NCBI GenBank assembly: GCA_032717465.1
Contig: CM064664.1
Location: forward strand, 4,913,173 to 4,977,172
DNA: 64,000 nucleotides
Reading direction: 5' to 3'
From: Coenobita brevimanus
Lineage: Eukaryota > Arthropoda > Malacostraca > Decapoda > Coenobitidae
Shown here: piece by piece, positions 23,753 to 34,090 of the stretch
Numbering within the stretch: position 1 is the first letter of the stretch
How the letters are laid out: each line of letters starts with the position of its first letter
Notes under the pieces: generated by a model
What the model was told of the DNA's origin: nothing
The model's database searches: none
What the model saw: only the letters and a program-made list of their open reading frames with translations
Program-made: the position numbers and the translations under genes

Positions 23753-24330
23753 GACGGCAAGTAGCCACTCCCGCCTTCATCAGGACACATCCAGTAGCCT
23801 CTCTGAAGATGTCTTCCTCTTTGAGTCGGCCAGTAGCCGCTCGCCCCTCGCTAAGGAAACTGCCTGTAGCCATCCTGAGGGTAATCAGGAGACGGGAGGT
23901 AGCCGCTCCCACCGTCGCCAAGAGACGACCTGTGATTGCTCTGAAGGTGTCCTTAGGGAGACGGCCGCTCCAAACCCCTCCTGAAGGAGACAGCCTGTAG
24001 CTGCTCCCACCTTCATCAGATGGCCTGTAGCCGCTCCGAAGGTGTTCCCCCTGAGACGGCCAGTAGCCGCTCACCCCTGCTGAAGGAGATGGCCAGTAGC
24101 CGCTCACCCCTGCTGAAGGAGATGGCCAGTAGCCGCTCCCGCCTTCATCAGACGGCCAGGAGCCGCTCCAAAGGTGTCCCCCTTGAGTCGGCCTGTAGTA
24201 GCTCTCGCCTTCACCAGACGGCCTGTAGCTGCTTCGAAGGTGTCCCTGGGTTTGCTGGCAGTCACTCACCCTCTCAGGCCACGGCCAGTAGCCGAGCCTT
24301 CGCGGCTTGTAGCCACGCCCCTAGGAAGCC
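23753..24330 (+). repeat. Minisatellite in the Gypsy 3' region (unit 3)
   Basis: The core at 24053-24151 has three 33-bp copies, one fewer than units 1 and 2. This accounts for most of the shorter length of unit 3. Confidence 0.9.
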
Positions 24331-24844
24331 ATGGCCAGTAGCTGGGCCCTACGGCAGGAAGTGGCTGAGAGCCGTCCTGCCGCCTAAGCTTGACGCCTGT
24401 TTCCCAACCCCCAATGCAGAGGGCTTCAAAGAGTATTGGAGAGGCCCTGTAGTCTCCCCCGGCCTCTTTTCCCTACAACTGGTTCTGAAGGCGACCCATC
24501 TGATGGACCCTGATGCAGACTGGTGCTGCAGCCCCTTCCTGTCGGCGCCGCCCAGCCCTGGGGACCGCAGTCGTCGGGAACCCCAGACCATCCCCAGAAT
24601 GCCTGGGTGAGAACTTCCTACACCTCAACGGCAGAGGACCTCCCCCTCCGTCAGGAGCCTGAACGACCAGTTCAGGCAATTGTTTGGCCCCAGCCCTGAG
24701 GGCCGCACTCCTGTCCCCAGCCCTGAGAGTACGGGACCCTTCGCCACCCACAGCCCCGGATGAGAGCAGACGTCCCTGCGCATGATCCCGTGCCCCCTGA
24801 GCACGGAGTCTCCTGGTCGTGCCCAGCCCCGTCAGTAGCGGAAC
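24331..24844 (+). other. GC-rich 3' noncoding part of Gypsy (unit 3)
   Basis: It is equivalent to 6641-7154, ending at CR1 terminal repeats near 24845. No 3' LTR is present. Confidence 0.6.
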
Positions 24845-26461
24845 TGTTCTTACCTAATTGTTCTTACCTAATTGTATCTTTACAGGAATGAGTCAAGCTC
24901 GTACTGTCCCGTGTCTTAAACCATATTTATCGTACATATCCTTAAATTTGTGAATTGTTTTGGCACACACTATTTCATTCAGTAGTGCATTCCATTGATC
25001 AATTGCTCTGTTTGGGAAACTGAATTTCCTTACGTCTTTATCACCTCTCTTCTTATGCAGTTTTTTGCAGTGTCCTCTTGCTGATGCTTCTCCATATGTT
25101 AAGTAATCATTTATGTCTATTTTCTCCTTTCCTGATATGCATTTATATAGCATTATCATGTCACCTCTTTTCCTTCTCTCCTGTAGTGTTGGTAGATTCA
25201 GTTTATTTAGTCTTTCTTCGTAGCTTAGGTCCCTTAAGCTTGGTATCCATCTTGTAGCGGCCCTTTGAACTTTTTCAATCTTGTCTATATGCTTTTTGAG
25301 ATGAGGACTCCAGACTACTGATGCATATTCCAGGGTTGGTCTAATGAATGCTGTTATTATCCTTCTTAGCATGTCTTCATTTATGTATGTGAATGCTATT
25401 CTCATATTTGCAAGCAGTGTATACATGTTCCGTACCTTCTCACTGATGTGGTCAGCCGGAGATAGTCTGTTATTGATAATCACACCTAGGTCTTTCTCTC
25501 TTTCTGATGTGTATAGGGTTTTATTTCCTAACTTATAATCCCAATCTGGTCTTTTTCCACTTTTACCAAACTTGATTACATGACACTTGTCCACATTGAA
25601 TTCCATTTGCCATGTACTACTCCATTCATGAAGTTTATTTAATTCTTTTTGTAGCTCTTTACAAGAGTCTGTGTTAGTAATTCTCCTTTGTATTTTTGCA
25701 TCATCTGCAAACATATTCAGATAGCTCTCATTTCCAGTGTTACTGTTTGTATCATTTATATACACTAAAAACATGATTGGTGCCAGCACTGAACCCTGTG
25801 GTACTCCACTAGTCACTTCTTTCCATGATGAGTAGTTTCCTCTTAGTACTGTCCTCATTTCTCTTTTTATGAGAAAGTCTTGCATCCAACAAAACAGTTT
25901 GCCTCAAATTCCTCCTTGATGGTACAGTTTCCATAAAAGTCTTTGGTGTGGTACTGTGTCAAAAGCTTTCTTGAAATCTAAATAGATACTGTCCACCCAT
26001 CCTTCCCTTTCCTGTATTGTGTTTGTTACTCTGTCATAGTAGCTCAACAGATTAGTAACACATGATTTTCCTTTTCTGAAACCAAACTGTCTTTCTGTTA
26101 TCATACTGTGTTCTTCTAGATGGTTTACCCAAGCTTTTCTTATAAGTTTTTCTAATACCTTGCTTACAACACTGGTCAGTGATACTGGTCGGTAGTTGAG
26201 TGGATTTTGTCTATTTCCTTTCTTGAATAAGGGGACAATATTTGCTTTCTTCCAAATATCAGGTAGTTTACCTTGACTCAAGGATTTCTTGAAAATTAAA
26301 AATAATGGTTTACTTAACTCCTTTGCACATTCTCGTAATACCCAACATGAAATTTCATCAGGACCACTTGCTTTTCCTCTGTCTAATCTACTTAACTCCT
26401 CCTGTATTACTTTTTCTGCTATTTGTATATCTGGTAGTATGTGTGGACATGCGTGTTCCAC
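24845..26461 (-). pseudogene. CR1-like LINE, 3' end and reverse transcriptase (unit 3)
   Basis: Frames 26461-25904 and 25885-24893 hold the RT. The catalytic box is the canonical FADD (codon at 25709-25711), unlike SADD in units 1 and 2. The TGA after HQGGI is shared by all three units. Thumb residues differ at NEDMLRR (units 1 and 2: NEEMLRR). Between 26462 and 26950 the linker to the endonuclease is recognisable but has stops. Confidence 0.9.
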
Positions 26462-26957
26462 ATAGTCCCTCTCAAAATTTTTTTCTTCTGTAAAAGCTAA
26501 TTGGAAATTCTTATTTAGTGCTTCACAAATATCTTTCTCTTGTGTATAAGTGATTCCCTCGTCCGTAATGGATTGTAATATATCTTTTACTTTAGTTTTG
26601 CTTCTGATATAGCTGTAAAACAGCTTTGGTTGATCACTACTTTTATTTAATATATCCTCCTCAAACTGTTTTGGGCTTCCCTCTTTATTCTTGTATAGTC
26701 GTTTCTTGCCTGTTTGTAATTATTATACGCCCTTTCACTATTGTGTCTTCTGTATCTATTCCACAACAAATCTCTTCTTTCTTTTGATTTTTTACATTCT
26801 GTATTGAACCATTTCTGTATTTTCTTATCTGCTTCTTTGTGCTGTGGGATGTACTTCTGGACTCCTATTTCATAAAATTCACAAAATTTTTTATATACAG
26901 CATTTAAATCTTGTCCTCTAAGCTCATTTTCCCAATCAACTTCTAAGAAATACTTCT

Positions 26958-28301
26958 TTAGGTCTTGATAATTTCCTTTTTATAGTTTAGGCTCTTTTTG
27001 TAACTATCATTGCTGTTTACTATGTCATATGCTATCCTGAAGTTATAATTTAGTACTGCATGATCGCTTTTGCCGAGTGGAGGGTGATATATTAAACTGT
27101 CAATATCATTTTCTTGCCTTGTAAATATTTGATCTAGCACTGAAGGTACATCAAGTCCTCTTTTTCTGGTGGTTTCCCTCACATGTTGCGTTAAGAAAAA
27201 CTCTTGTACAAGATCCAGGAGCTTTTGGTCCCAACAGCTTTCTTGGCTATTTATATCTAGAGTATTCCAATTTTTATTTGTATTGAAGTCCCCAGTTAGT
27301 ATAATTCTTTCCGATTTCTCTTCCATTTTATGTAGCAATGATCTTACACTCTGACTTGTACTCTCTGCCAGGTCCTCATATTCGTCTCTTTCCCATGTGT
27401 TTGATCTGGGTGGCATGTACAAATTGGCTACAATTACTTTACCTTCAGATGTGTCGATCTCTACTGCAATCAGTTCTACTTGTGATGGTATATCTAGTTT
27501 TATTTCCTTGACTTTTAGATTTTTCTTAGTTAATATTATAATTCCTCCTTTTTTTAAATATCTGTCTCTTCTCCATATATTGTATTCCTCTAAGTTTAGT
27601 ATGTCATTTGATATCCCTGGTATTAATTTTGTTTCAGTTAGGCATATTATTTGTGATTCATTTTCTCTGACATAATCATTCATTACTAGTAATTTAGATA
27701 CCATTCCATCCACATTTGAGTACATCAACTTTATCATCTTGTTTATATACTTGTCATGACATGGTTCTACTACCTTCCTCCTTTTTCTTCCATCCTGTTT
27801 GTGTACCACTTTCGTACCTGCAATCCTATTACTTTGTAAAAAAATTTTCTTCTTCTCCTCTTCTGATCTTCCCTCATTTTTTGTTTTTGCTTCCTCCCTT
27901 TTCTCTTTCAGTAATTCCAGTTCCTCTTGTGTTAGGCATCTTTTTATCCATACATTTTTGAACTCCTCTTTTTCCTTAAGATTCTTTGCATTTTTTAGTA
28001 TCTCTTCCACAGTGTTTACACTCTGGAAAGTCACCTTTAGAGGTCTTGCCTTGCTTTTCTCGTATTTCCCTAACCTTTTGTGTTCCTCTATGTCTTTACT
28101 ACAGATTTCCTCTGATACTTCTTTCAGTAAGCTCATTACATTTGCCATCTCCTTTTTGTCTCTTGTGATCTTGTTTTTAACTTCTTCCTCTTCTATACCA
28201 GTGATTACTATTGATTTGTTTATCTCTACTGAATCTCTGACTAACTTTGGATTGTTTTGGATTATTCTTTTCACCTCCTTTTTAATGCTTTTTTCCTCCA
28301 T
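26958..28301 (-). pseudogene. CR1-like LINE, ORF1 C-terminal part fused to endonuclease (unit 3)
   Basis: This 447-residue frame is the most complete copy. Residues 1-130 are a charged ORF1-like part with IVITGIEEEEV and RPLKVTFQS, reminiscent of the RNA-binding and C-terminal domains of L1-type ORF1. Residues 192-414 are an apurinic endonuclease: N in LMYSNVDG (192), E in CLTETK (223), D and N in GDFN (337-340), SDH (412-414). No stop separates the two parts. The final KKEIIKT is off-frame because one C is missing near 26977 compared with units 1 and 2 (TTTCCTTTTTA, against TTTCCCTTTTTA). YMPPRSN is canonical here and YMSPRSN in units 1 and 2. Confidence 0.85.
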
Positions 28302-28307
28302 CCTTGT

Positions 28308-28740
28308 TTATAAGTCTTTCTTTACTTTCACCATTTCAGCATACGTGGTTTCTACATCATTTTTGTAGCTTTGCACAGCTTCATTCACTTGTGTTATCTT
28401 CTCCTCAATATCACTGCTCTGGTCAATAAGACTGCTAACTTGCCTAATTGTCTCTGTGTCATTTTTGAACTCTTCCATAACACTCTCGTGATTGACTACT
28501 GTACTTGCCATTTCACTCATTTTCTTCCTAAGTGTACTCAGTTTCACTGTTAGTTCACTGATGGTTGTGTCTTTCTTATTTGCCTCCCTTCCTAGTTTTT
28601 CTATTTCTTCCTTTTGCAAATGCATCTGCTTCTTTATTTCATCAATTTCATTTTTGAAAGCCATTTCTGGTTTGTTTACACGTTCAACCAGTCTATTGTG
28701 AGTCTCTACTTCAACCAGTTCTTGGTAGAAATCATCATTT
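28308..28740 (-). pseudogene. CR1-like LINE, ORF1 coiled coil
   Basis: Frame 28664-28308 encodes heptad-rich sequence (IDEIKKQMHLQKEEIEKL) typical of LINE ORF1 coiled coils. Upstream codons to about 28740 align by eye with the start of the second CR1 copy (QNDD, LVE-V, NRLVERVN, against 45290-45096), but a stop lies just before QNDD. A stop at 28305-28307 separates this frame from the fused frame that follows. It exists only at the right end of the array. Confidence 0.75.
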
Positions 28741-28977
28741 TGCTTTTAACCTTTATCCCTTTTCTTTTCCAAATTTGTTTTACTGAAGTATGTATCCATT
28801 TTGCAATACTTAAAGTGCAAAGCATGTACTTACAATCTCCGTGTTGTTGTAGTCTAAACAAACCTCAGAGATGACTCAGCGTATTCTTTCGTCTTGGTTC
28901 TATTTCCTGTTTGAACAAGTCTTGTTTAAATATTTCTTTTTTTCCTTTTAATAATGAACAACCATTTAGTCTAACCT
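28741..28977. other. AT-rich sequence beyond the CR1 ORF1
   Basis: This is probably the LINE 5' untranslated region on the minus strand or flanking DNA. There is no coding signal. It shows little similarity to the 5' end of the other CR1 copy at 45291-45440. Confidence 0.4.
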
Positions 28978-29019
28978 CGTACTGAGCTTGACTCATACAA
29001 AGATACTATTTAGGTAATG
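28978..29019 (+). mobile_element. Tiny CR1 3'-tail fragment in the opposite orientation
   Basis: AGCTTGACTCAT, then ACAAAGATAC and AGGTAAT, match the reverse complement of the CR1 3' end at 7165-7220 with a few indels. The fragment is about 40 bp and points the other way from the neighbouring LINE. Confidence 0.6.
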
Positions 29020-30060
29020 CCACTGGCTGTGGTGATTTGGTACGGAGCGCCGGTGTCGCACGTCCGCCTAGATTGAATCCCTCTGTGTGTCCCCCTCAGC
29101 TGCACCCTTGGTGCCAGATTGACCATAGTGACTGTAACTGTGCAGTGACGAGGTGGAATAGTGAATTGACAGTGATAGACCAAAGTGTTGGAAAGAAGAA
29201 TAGACACAGTGAACTACCATACAGTAATAAGATGAACACCAAAGCAGTGGAGTGAGTGATGGTAATTGATCAAAAGCAACCTAAGAGTAGTAAATAACAA
29301 TGTAAACACACTACCATTAGACTCTACCTCTTACTACCATAATCATAATTAGACCCCAGTGCCTTACATCCCCCCCCAGTGAGAAATAGCTCTAGCATCT
29401 CCACTCGCTTAGAGACCCTAGACTATACCAATTTAGAATATTCCACCTCTAGTGTTGTTGTCACTGTATTCCCAAACAGTATCCTGCGAGATACTGTTAA
29501 CCCTATCTAATTATAAGAGTTTATAATCGGCCAATATATCGTGTCTGTAACACCTGCTAATTCCCCTGTCTGACATCAGTAATACTGGTGTAAGGTTATT
29601 GCCTGGAGTTTTTGTGTCCTGCCTCTCTCTTATTTGTCCAAGCCCCGGGCTTGAAAGAGAGCCCCACTATACGTTAGGCATTTAAGGAACTGGAAGCCGA
29701 ACCTAACACACCTAGCATTACAATGACAAACACCCAATTTGCATACATCCCACAGGATAGGTGCAGGAGCTCTGTTGGATGTGCACACGACACACACAAA
29801 ATGCGCACAACACACTCAACAGTGGTGCAACACAGCTGAAGTTTCAAGTTGCTTATCAGCATCTGGTTGTAGTTGAATTGGGCTTCATAGGCTTCGTCGT
29901 CTGTCATGTTGCTGGCAAGTTGGTTGAGGACACCCATGTTGGCCTCCATGTTGTCTGTAGTAGCTCCGGTGGTAAAATGAAGTGGGTGGATGACCCTCCC
30001 CCTATATTCAACCCCTAAAACGCGGGGCGTCGCGTTTGCGACGCTCGCCAAAAAGGACAC
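29010..30060 (-). other. Unrecognised open frame interrupted by the LTR
   Basis: On the minus strand a frame starts at 30060 or at an inner ATG near 29948 (MEANMGVLNQLASNMTD) and runs to the LTR edge. With the LTR and one target copy left out, the frame continues through 29132-29010 to a stop. The inner part has ordinary protein composition, but I do not recognise the family, and 120-170 codons can be open by chance. It may be a fragment of another mobile element. Confidence 0.35.
29133..29722 (+). repeat. Gypsy LTR (same family as 1-464), probably solo
   Basis: The element starts TGTAACTG and ends GCATTACA, giving a 5-bp terminal inverted repeat TGTAA/TTACA. From 29258 it matches the LTR at 1-464 at about 90% by eye. 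The flanks are GTGAC (29128-29132) and ATGAC (29723-29727), a 4-of-5 match that could be a target-site duplication. There is no polypurine tract before it and no primer-binding site after it. Alternatively it is the 3' LTR of the composite Gypsy, which the flanks make less likely. Confidence 0.75.
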
Positions 30061-31001
30061 AACGGCGGATAGTCGTGTTTGCGATTCGAGTTAATTCTGA
30101 ATAATCGCGGGCAAGGATGTTCCACCTGGTATTGTCTATCAGTACCATCACCCTTTAGCTACAATTAGCGTACTTTACCTTTGTACTACTGACCTCCATT
30201 GTTGCCAAGTATCGTGTTTTTCCCCTCTCCCCCCCCCACCACGGCCCGGCCAGCCTGGCTGTGAGCTGGCTCAGAACTGTAAATCTGCGCTCTCCTCTCA
30301 CAAGCAGTTTATGCTAATAGGAAATGCTTGTTTCCCCAGTTGTCACACTAGCTTTTTTTTGCATGGTTTGCCCCTGTTTAGCGTCAGTTTACTGCAGGCT
30401 TTCAAAGTGACATTATGGCGAGTTCTAGCTCTTCCGAGTCAGTGCGAGCAGCCGACAGGAACGAGAATAAAGTGACGGGCGTAAGGCAGAATAAAAAGCG
30501 CGCTGTGGTGATCTTTTGGGAAGTAATATGATTGAAAATAATGTAGTATACATGTTTTTAGGTGTGAAAATGGAAATGTTTGTTGAGTGACGGGAAGAAC
30601 GCCACCGCGCTGCATGTCAGCCGTACGCTTCGTTGATTTTAGCCTTATTTTCAGTGCTTATTGTACAAATACGGATTCCAAACTACCTGTACGTTGTAGT
30701 ATAAAGTTAACTGTGACAGAATGAGGCTGTGGTAGAGGGGAAACCGGGTTGCTGGAGGTGTGAAAGTGAAGATTTGGTTACCCAACTTTGCAAATCTCCA
30801 CAAGTCCTTGGGTAGTCCACGAAGGCTCAACACCTGTCTCTGGAGAAAGCTGAATGTAAGTACTATCTGCCATACCAAGTATAATGTTCTAGGGTTAATC
30901 TCTGATTTTTGGCTAATATTTTCCTACAGGTACTCAGACCACGATCAAACCCCGCCACCCGGGGGGGGTCGGCTGTCCATTGCCAGTGCATTTGGGGTTA
31001 A
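30009..31001. mobile_element. Possible TTAA-type element, weak
   Basis: The left edge reads TTCAACCCCTAAAACGC and the right edge, in reverse complement, TTAACCCCAAATGC. The similar CCCC-AAA ends and TTAA-like flank suggest a piggyBac-type element. It contains GC-rich sequence and a short frame from about 30415 (MASSSSSESVRAADRNEN, 37 codons). No transposase domain is visible. One edge has TCAA instead of TTAA, so the call is tentative. Confidence 0.3.
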
Positions 31002-31380
31002 AGGGCCGAAGTTGGTCGTACGGCAGTTGTGTGTCGTACTATGGTCGTAGTGATCGTTTCTCAATTGTGCGTATGTCGTGTATGACTGTGGGCATGTCGT
31101 GAAGATGTGGTACGGCTAACGACCAAATACATACTTATCCTGCAGTTATCTTGTCGAAAGTGTGCCAGAGTTGAGCGAGAATGCTGGCCTTTAAACAATT
31201 TATAGCCTCATGTGTGAATACCATGTGTGTCAAGTGGATGTCGAATGGGTGTCAAATGGGTGTCGTTTGACCGTCGAGCCGCTATAGTGTGGTGCGAGGA
31301 TCGTGGGGTGGTCGAGTGATTCATTTCGACTCGGCAAAAAAGTGCAAGTCATCTGCTGTAGTGCGGGAGACGTACTGTGT
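31002..31380. other. No recognised feature
   Basis: The sequence is rich in GTCGT and TGTCG words with no domain or repeat boundary that I can place, ending at an A/T-rich tract at 31375-31405. Confidence 0.4.
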
Positions 31381-33130
31381 TTTTTTGTATTTTGTATTTT
31401 TTTTTGCGAGGAAGAAGGAACCAAAGGCCATGGGCCTCCAATTATTGTTCCTTCCAAGAGAAAACAAAATACGAGAGAGCCAAATTCAAGATCCAATCAT
31501 TTCGAGATGCCTGGACACACTGCGTTTGAAAGACTGGAGATCATAGGAAGCAGGAAATTCAGACAGAGGCAGACAGTTCAAGAGTTGACCTGTTGCATAA
31601 TGAAGGACTGGGAGTAACGGTTAACTCTTGCATGAGAGAGTTCGACAGAAAAGGGATGAGAGTTTGCTGCTAGACGGGTGCTACATGCCCGTCGAAGAGG
31701 TGGACGAATGCATGCAGGCAGTTCAGAGAAGCAGTGACCATTGAAGTAGAACAGAAAAGAGATAAAGTTGCAACAGTGCGGCAAAGAGACAGAGGTTGAA
31801 GGGAGTCAGTAAGAGGAGGAGAGTTAATGAGACGAAAAGCCTTAGACTCCACCCTATGGAGAAGAGCTGTATGTGGGGAGCTTCCTCACACATGAGTTGT
31901 ACTCCACACAAGGGCAGATAAAACCCCTGTATAGAGTCAACAATTGTGCAGGGGTAAAGAATGAACGGAGTTGGCTTAGCACACCAAATGTCTTGGAAAT
32001 ATATTTCACAATGGATGTAATATGATCTTTCCAAGATAAGTCACGAGTAAATGAAACCCCAAGCATGTTCAAGGATGATGCTGGATTAAGCTGATATTAT
32101 TAAACGTTATAAAAACAATAAGATTATTTTTACCACAGTCAGAGATACGAGCCAATCAGAAATTAGGTGTGACATAGCCTCATCCTTTATTTCTTGAAGT
32201 AACTGCTGATATGGACGTTGCGGGAACCGAATGTAAAGGTGAAGGGTGGAGTCATCAGCTTATGAGTGGATAGGGTTAGATGTACAGCTTAGAAGGTCAT
32301 TGATGAATAAAAGGAAGAGAGTTGGTGATAGGACAAAGCCCTGAGGAACACCATTATTGATAGATCGAGGAGAAGAACAATGGCCGTCTACAACAGCGAG
32401 TATAGAACGACCCGAAAGGAAGCTAGAGATGAAGGCACAGGTAGATGGATAGAAACCGTAAGAGGGCAGTCTGGAAATTAAAGATTTATGCCAGACTCGA
32501 TCGAAAGCCTTTTAGATGCCAAATGCAATGGCAAGGCTTTCGCCAAAGTCCCGAAAGGAGGATGACCAGGAGTCTTAAAGTTGGTGAGAAGATCGCCAGT
32601 GGAGTGTCCCTGATGGGACCCATACTGATGATCAGAAAGAAGGTTGTGATAGGAGAGATGCTTTAAAATTTTTCTATCAAGAATCGACTCGAAAACTTCT
32701 GGGTTTCAGGATGTTAAAGTAATTGGACAATAGTTAGATTGTTGTGAATGGTCACCCTTCTTTGGGACTGGCAGAATGAGAGCAAACTTCCAGCAAGAAG
32801 GAAAGGTACAAGTTGATAGACAAAGGCGAAAGAGTTTGCCTAGGCAGGGTGTAAGCACCAAAGCACAGTTCTTGAGAACAACAGGAGGGACTCCATCAGG
32901 CCCGTATGCCTTATTAGTATTGAGTTCTGTGATGACAGAAAATACATCAGATGACGAAATTTTAATGTCAGCCATGAGGAAGTCAGAGGGGGGAAGTGAT
33001 GGAGGAAAGCACGGGAATCGTCTAAGGTGGAATTGGAGGAGAAAGTCTGACGTGGCCCTAAGGAATTCACACTCAAGGAGGTTCATTGTAACGAAGCCTC
33101 ATTTTAGCGACTAAGGATTTTCTTAAGCAA
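31381..33130 (-). pseudogene. Jockey-type LINE, RT portion
   Basis: On the minus strand 33086-32709 has NKAYGPDGVPPVVLKNC, LPVPKKGDHSQQSNYCPITLTS (finger motifs). Around 32350-32250 lie NNGVPQGFVLSPTLFLLFIND and then H-S-stop-A-D-D, so the Tyr of the YADD box has become TAA (32260-32262). LGVSFTRDLSWKDH at 32060 is the thumb. The coding end near 31486 reads YDLQSFKRSVSRHL, a common LINE C-terminus, followed by an A-rich tail with ATACAAAA units. The endonuclease is absent, so the copy is 5'-truncated. Several stops and frame breaks make it dead. Confidence 0.8.
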
Positions 33131-34078
33131 GGAACTCAGCTTTATTAAGCCCCATTTGATGTTTCAGTGTAGCATCCTAAGGATTTATCACGGAAGTTAT
33201 TAACCCTTGCGAATCCCTACATGGTACCTGATTTTATCAAAATCCCGTATGGTCCATATGTTTACTACATTTGTGAATGTTCAGTACTGTAGGTGGGTCT
33301 TCTCCTTAGTCGTCGTGAGCAACAGTGGCAGTAGTTACTTGTATGTCTAAGAGTTGATTCTGAAATACCTGATGTCTTTATCTGAAGCATCTGCTTCATT
33401 GATACTGTTGTTGTTGTTGTTGGCGGTGGTGGTGGTGGTGGTGGTAGTGGTGGTTCATAGTGGTGGTGATGATTTTGTTGTTGTTGCTGTTTTTGTTGCC
33501 GCAGGTTCATCTGAATATGAACTCAATAGAGTGAATTTTATAGCTCTCCTTTTATTGAGATCCAGCATTGCCATTTCGCGAGACAGGGTGTTAAGGGACG
33601 TTTATAGGAAGACAGTGAAACTGCCCAATTATATCGATGTCACATCATGAAGGCTTCCTTCTTTAATACCTCTCGATTATAGGTTTGTCATATGACAACA
33701 AAACATTTCTATCTTGCTGTGCTGTCACCAATTCAATGCATGAAGGGTGAAGAAGAATAAAAAACGCATCTGTATTTTATGCTACAAATAAAATGGTAAA
33801 AAGTACGTAAAAAATTAGGGTCATGTCGCTTTCACTTTATAGTATATTCATTGCCTAAAACTTGCGAGAATAATTGTTAACACCTTTCTGTTACGAGCTG
33901 TTAGACAAAACAACAATAATGTGAACAAATCTGTTTTTATTTTTTTCTGATTCAGACTTTACATACACCTCATAAGAGTAAAAGGACTTGTGAACTAGTT
34001 TTTTCTTCTTTGGACTAAAAATGCAATATTAATACACTGTGTAGGCTACCCCTGGACGCCATTTCTACATTATTCATG
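33131..34078. other. No gene; GTT/GGT simple repeat
   Basis: The 33405-33500 segment is GTT- and GGT-rich trinucleotide repeat, which produces a poly-Val open frame of no coding value. The rest is ordinary AT-rich noncoding sequence. Confidence 0.5.
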
Positions 34079-34090
34079 TTTCCTGCAGAT

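Larger units (their letters stand above)
1469..28013 (+). repeat. Head-to-tail triplication of a Gypsy + CR1 composite (period about 8.86 kb)
   Basis: Three consecutive units run 1469-10333, 10334-19191 and 19192-28013. Each starts in the Gypsy protease, passes through pol, the proline-rich region, the minisatellite and the 3' noncoding part, then continues into a minus-strand CR1 LINE and stops inside its ORF1. The shared landmark GTTTACCACAAG lies at 1476, 10341 and 19199, giving spacings of 8865 and 8858 bp. By eye the units differ by scattered substitutions, C-tract length changes and one minisatellite repeat, so they are nearly identical but not copies of one read. Gypsy sequence upstream of 1469 and LINE sequence beyond 28013 occur once each, as expected for a tandem duplication internal to one composite insertion. 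Confidence 0.95.

Noticed and set aside
27799..28368. 189-codon Ser/Phe-rich plus-strand frame
   Set aside because: It is the antisense of LINE ORF1/endonuclease, whose Lys/Glu codons read as Phe/Leu/Ser on the other strand.
24845..29019. Twin-priming (5' inversion) of the CR1 LINE
   Set aside because: The minus-strand LINE carries its own 3' end, so the small plus-strand tail at 28978-29019 cannot be the other half of the same insertion.
33354..33650. Poly-Val/Leu frame resembling a membrane protein
   Set aside because: It is produced by GTT/GGT trinucleotide repeats.
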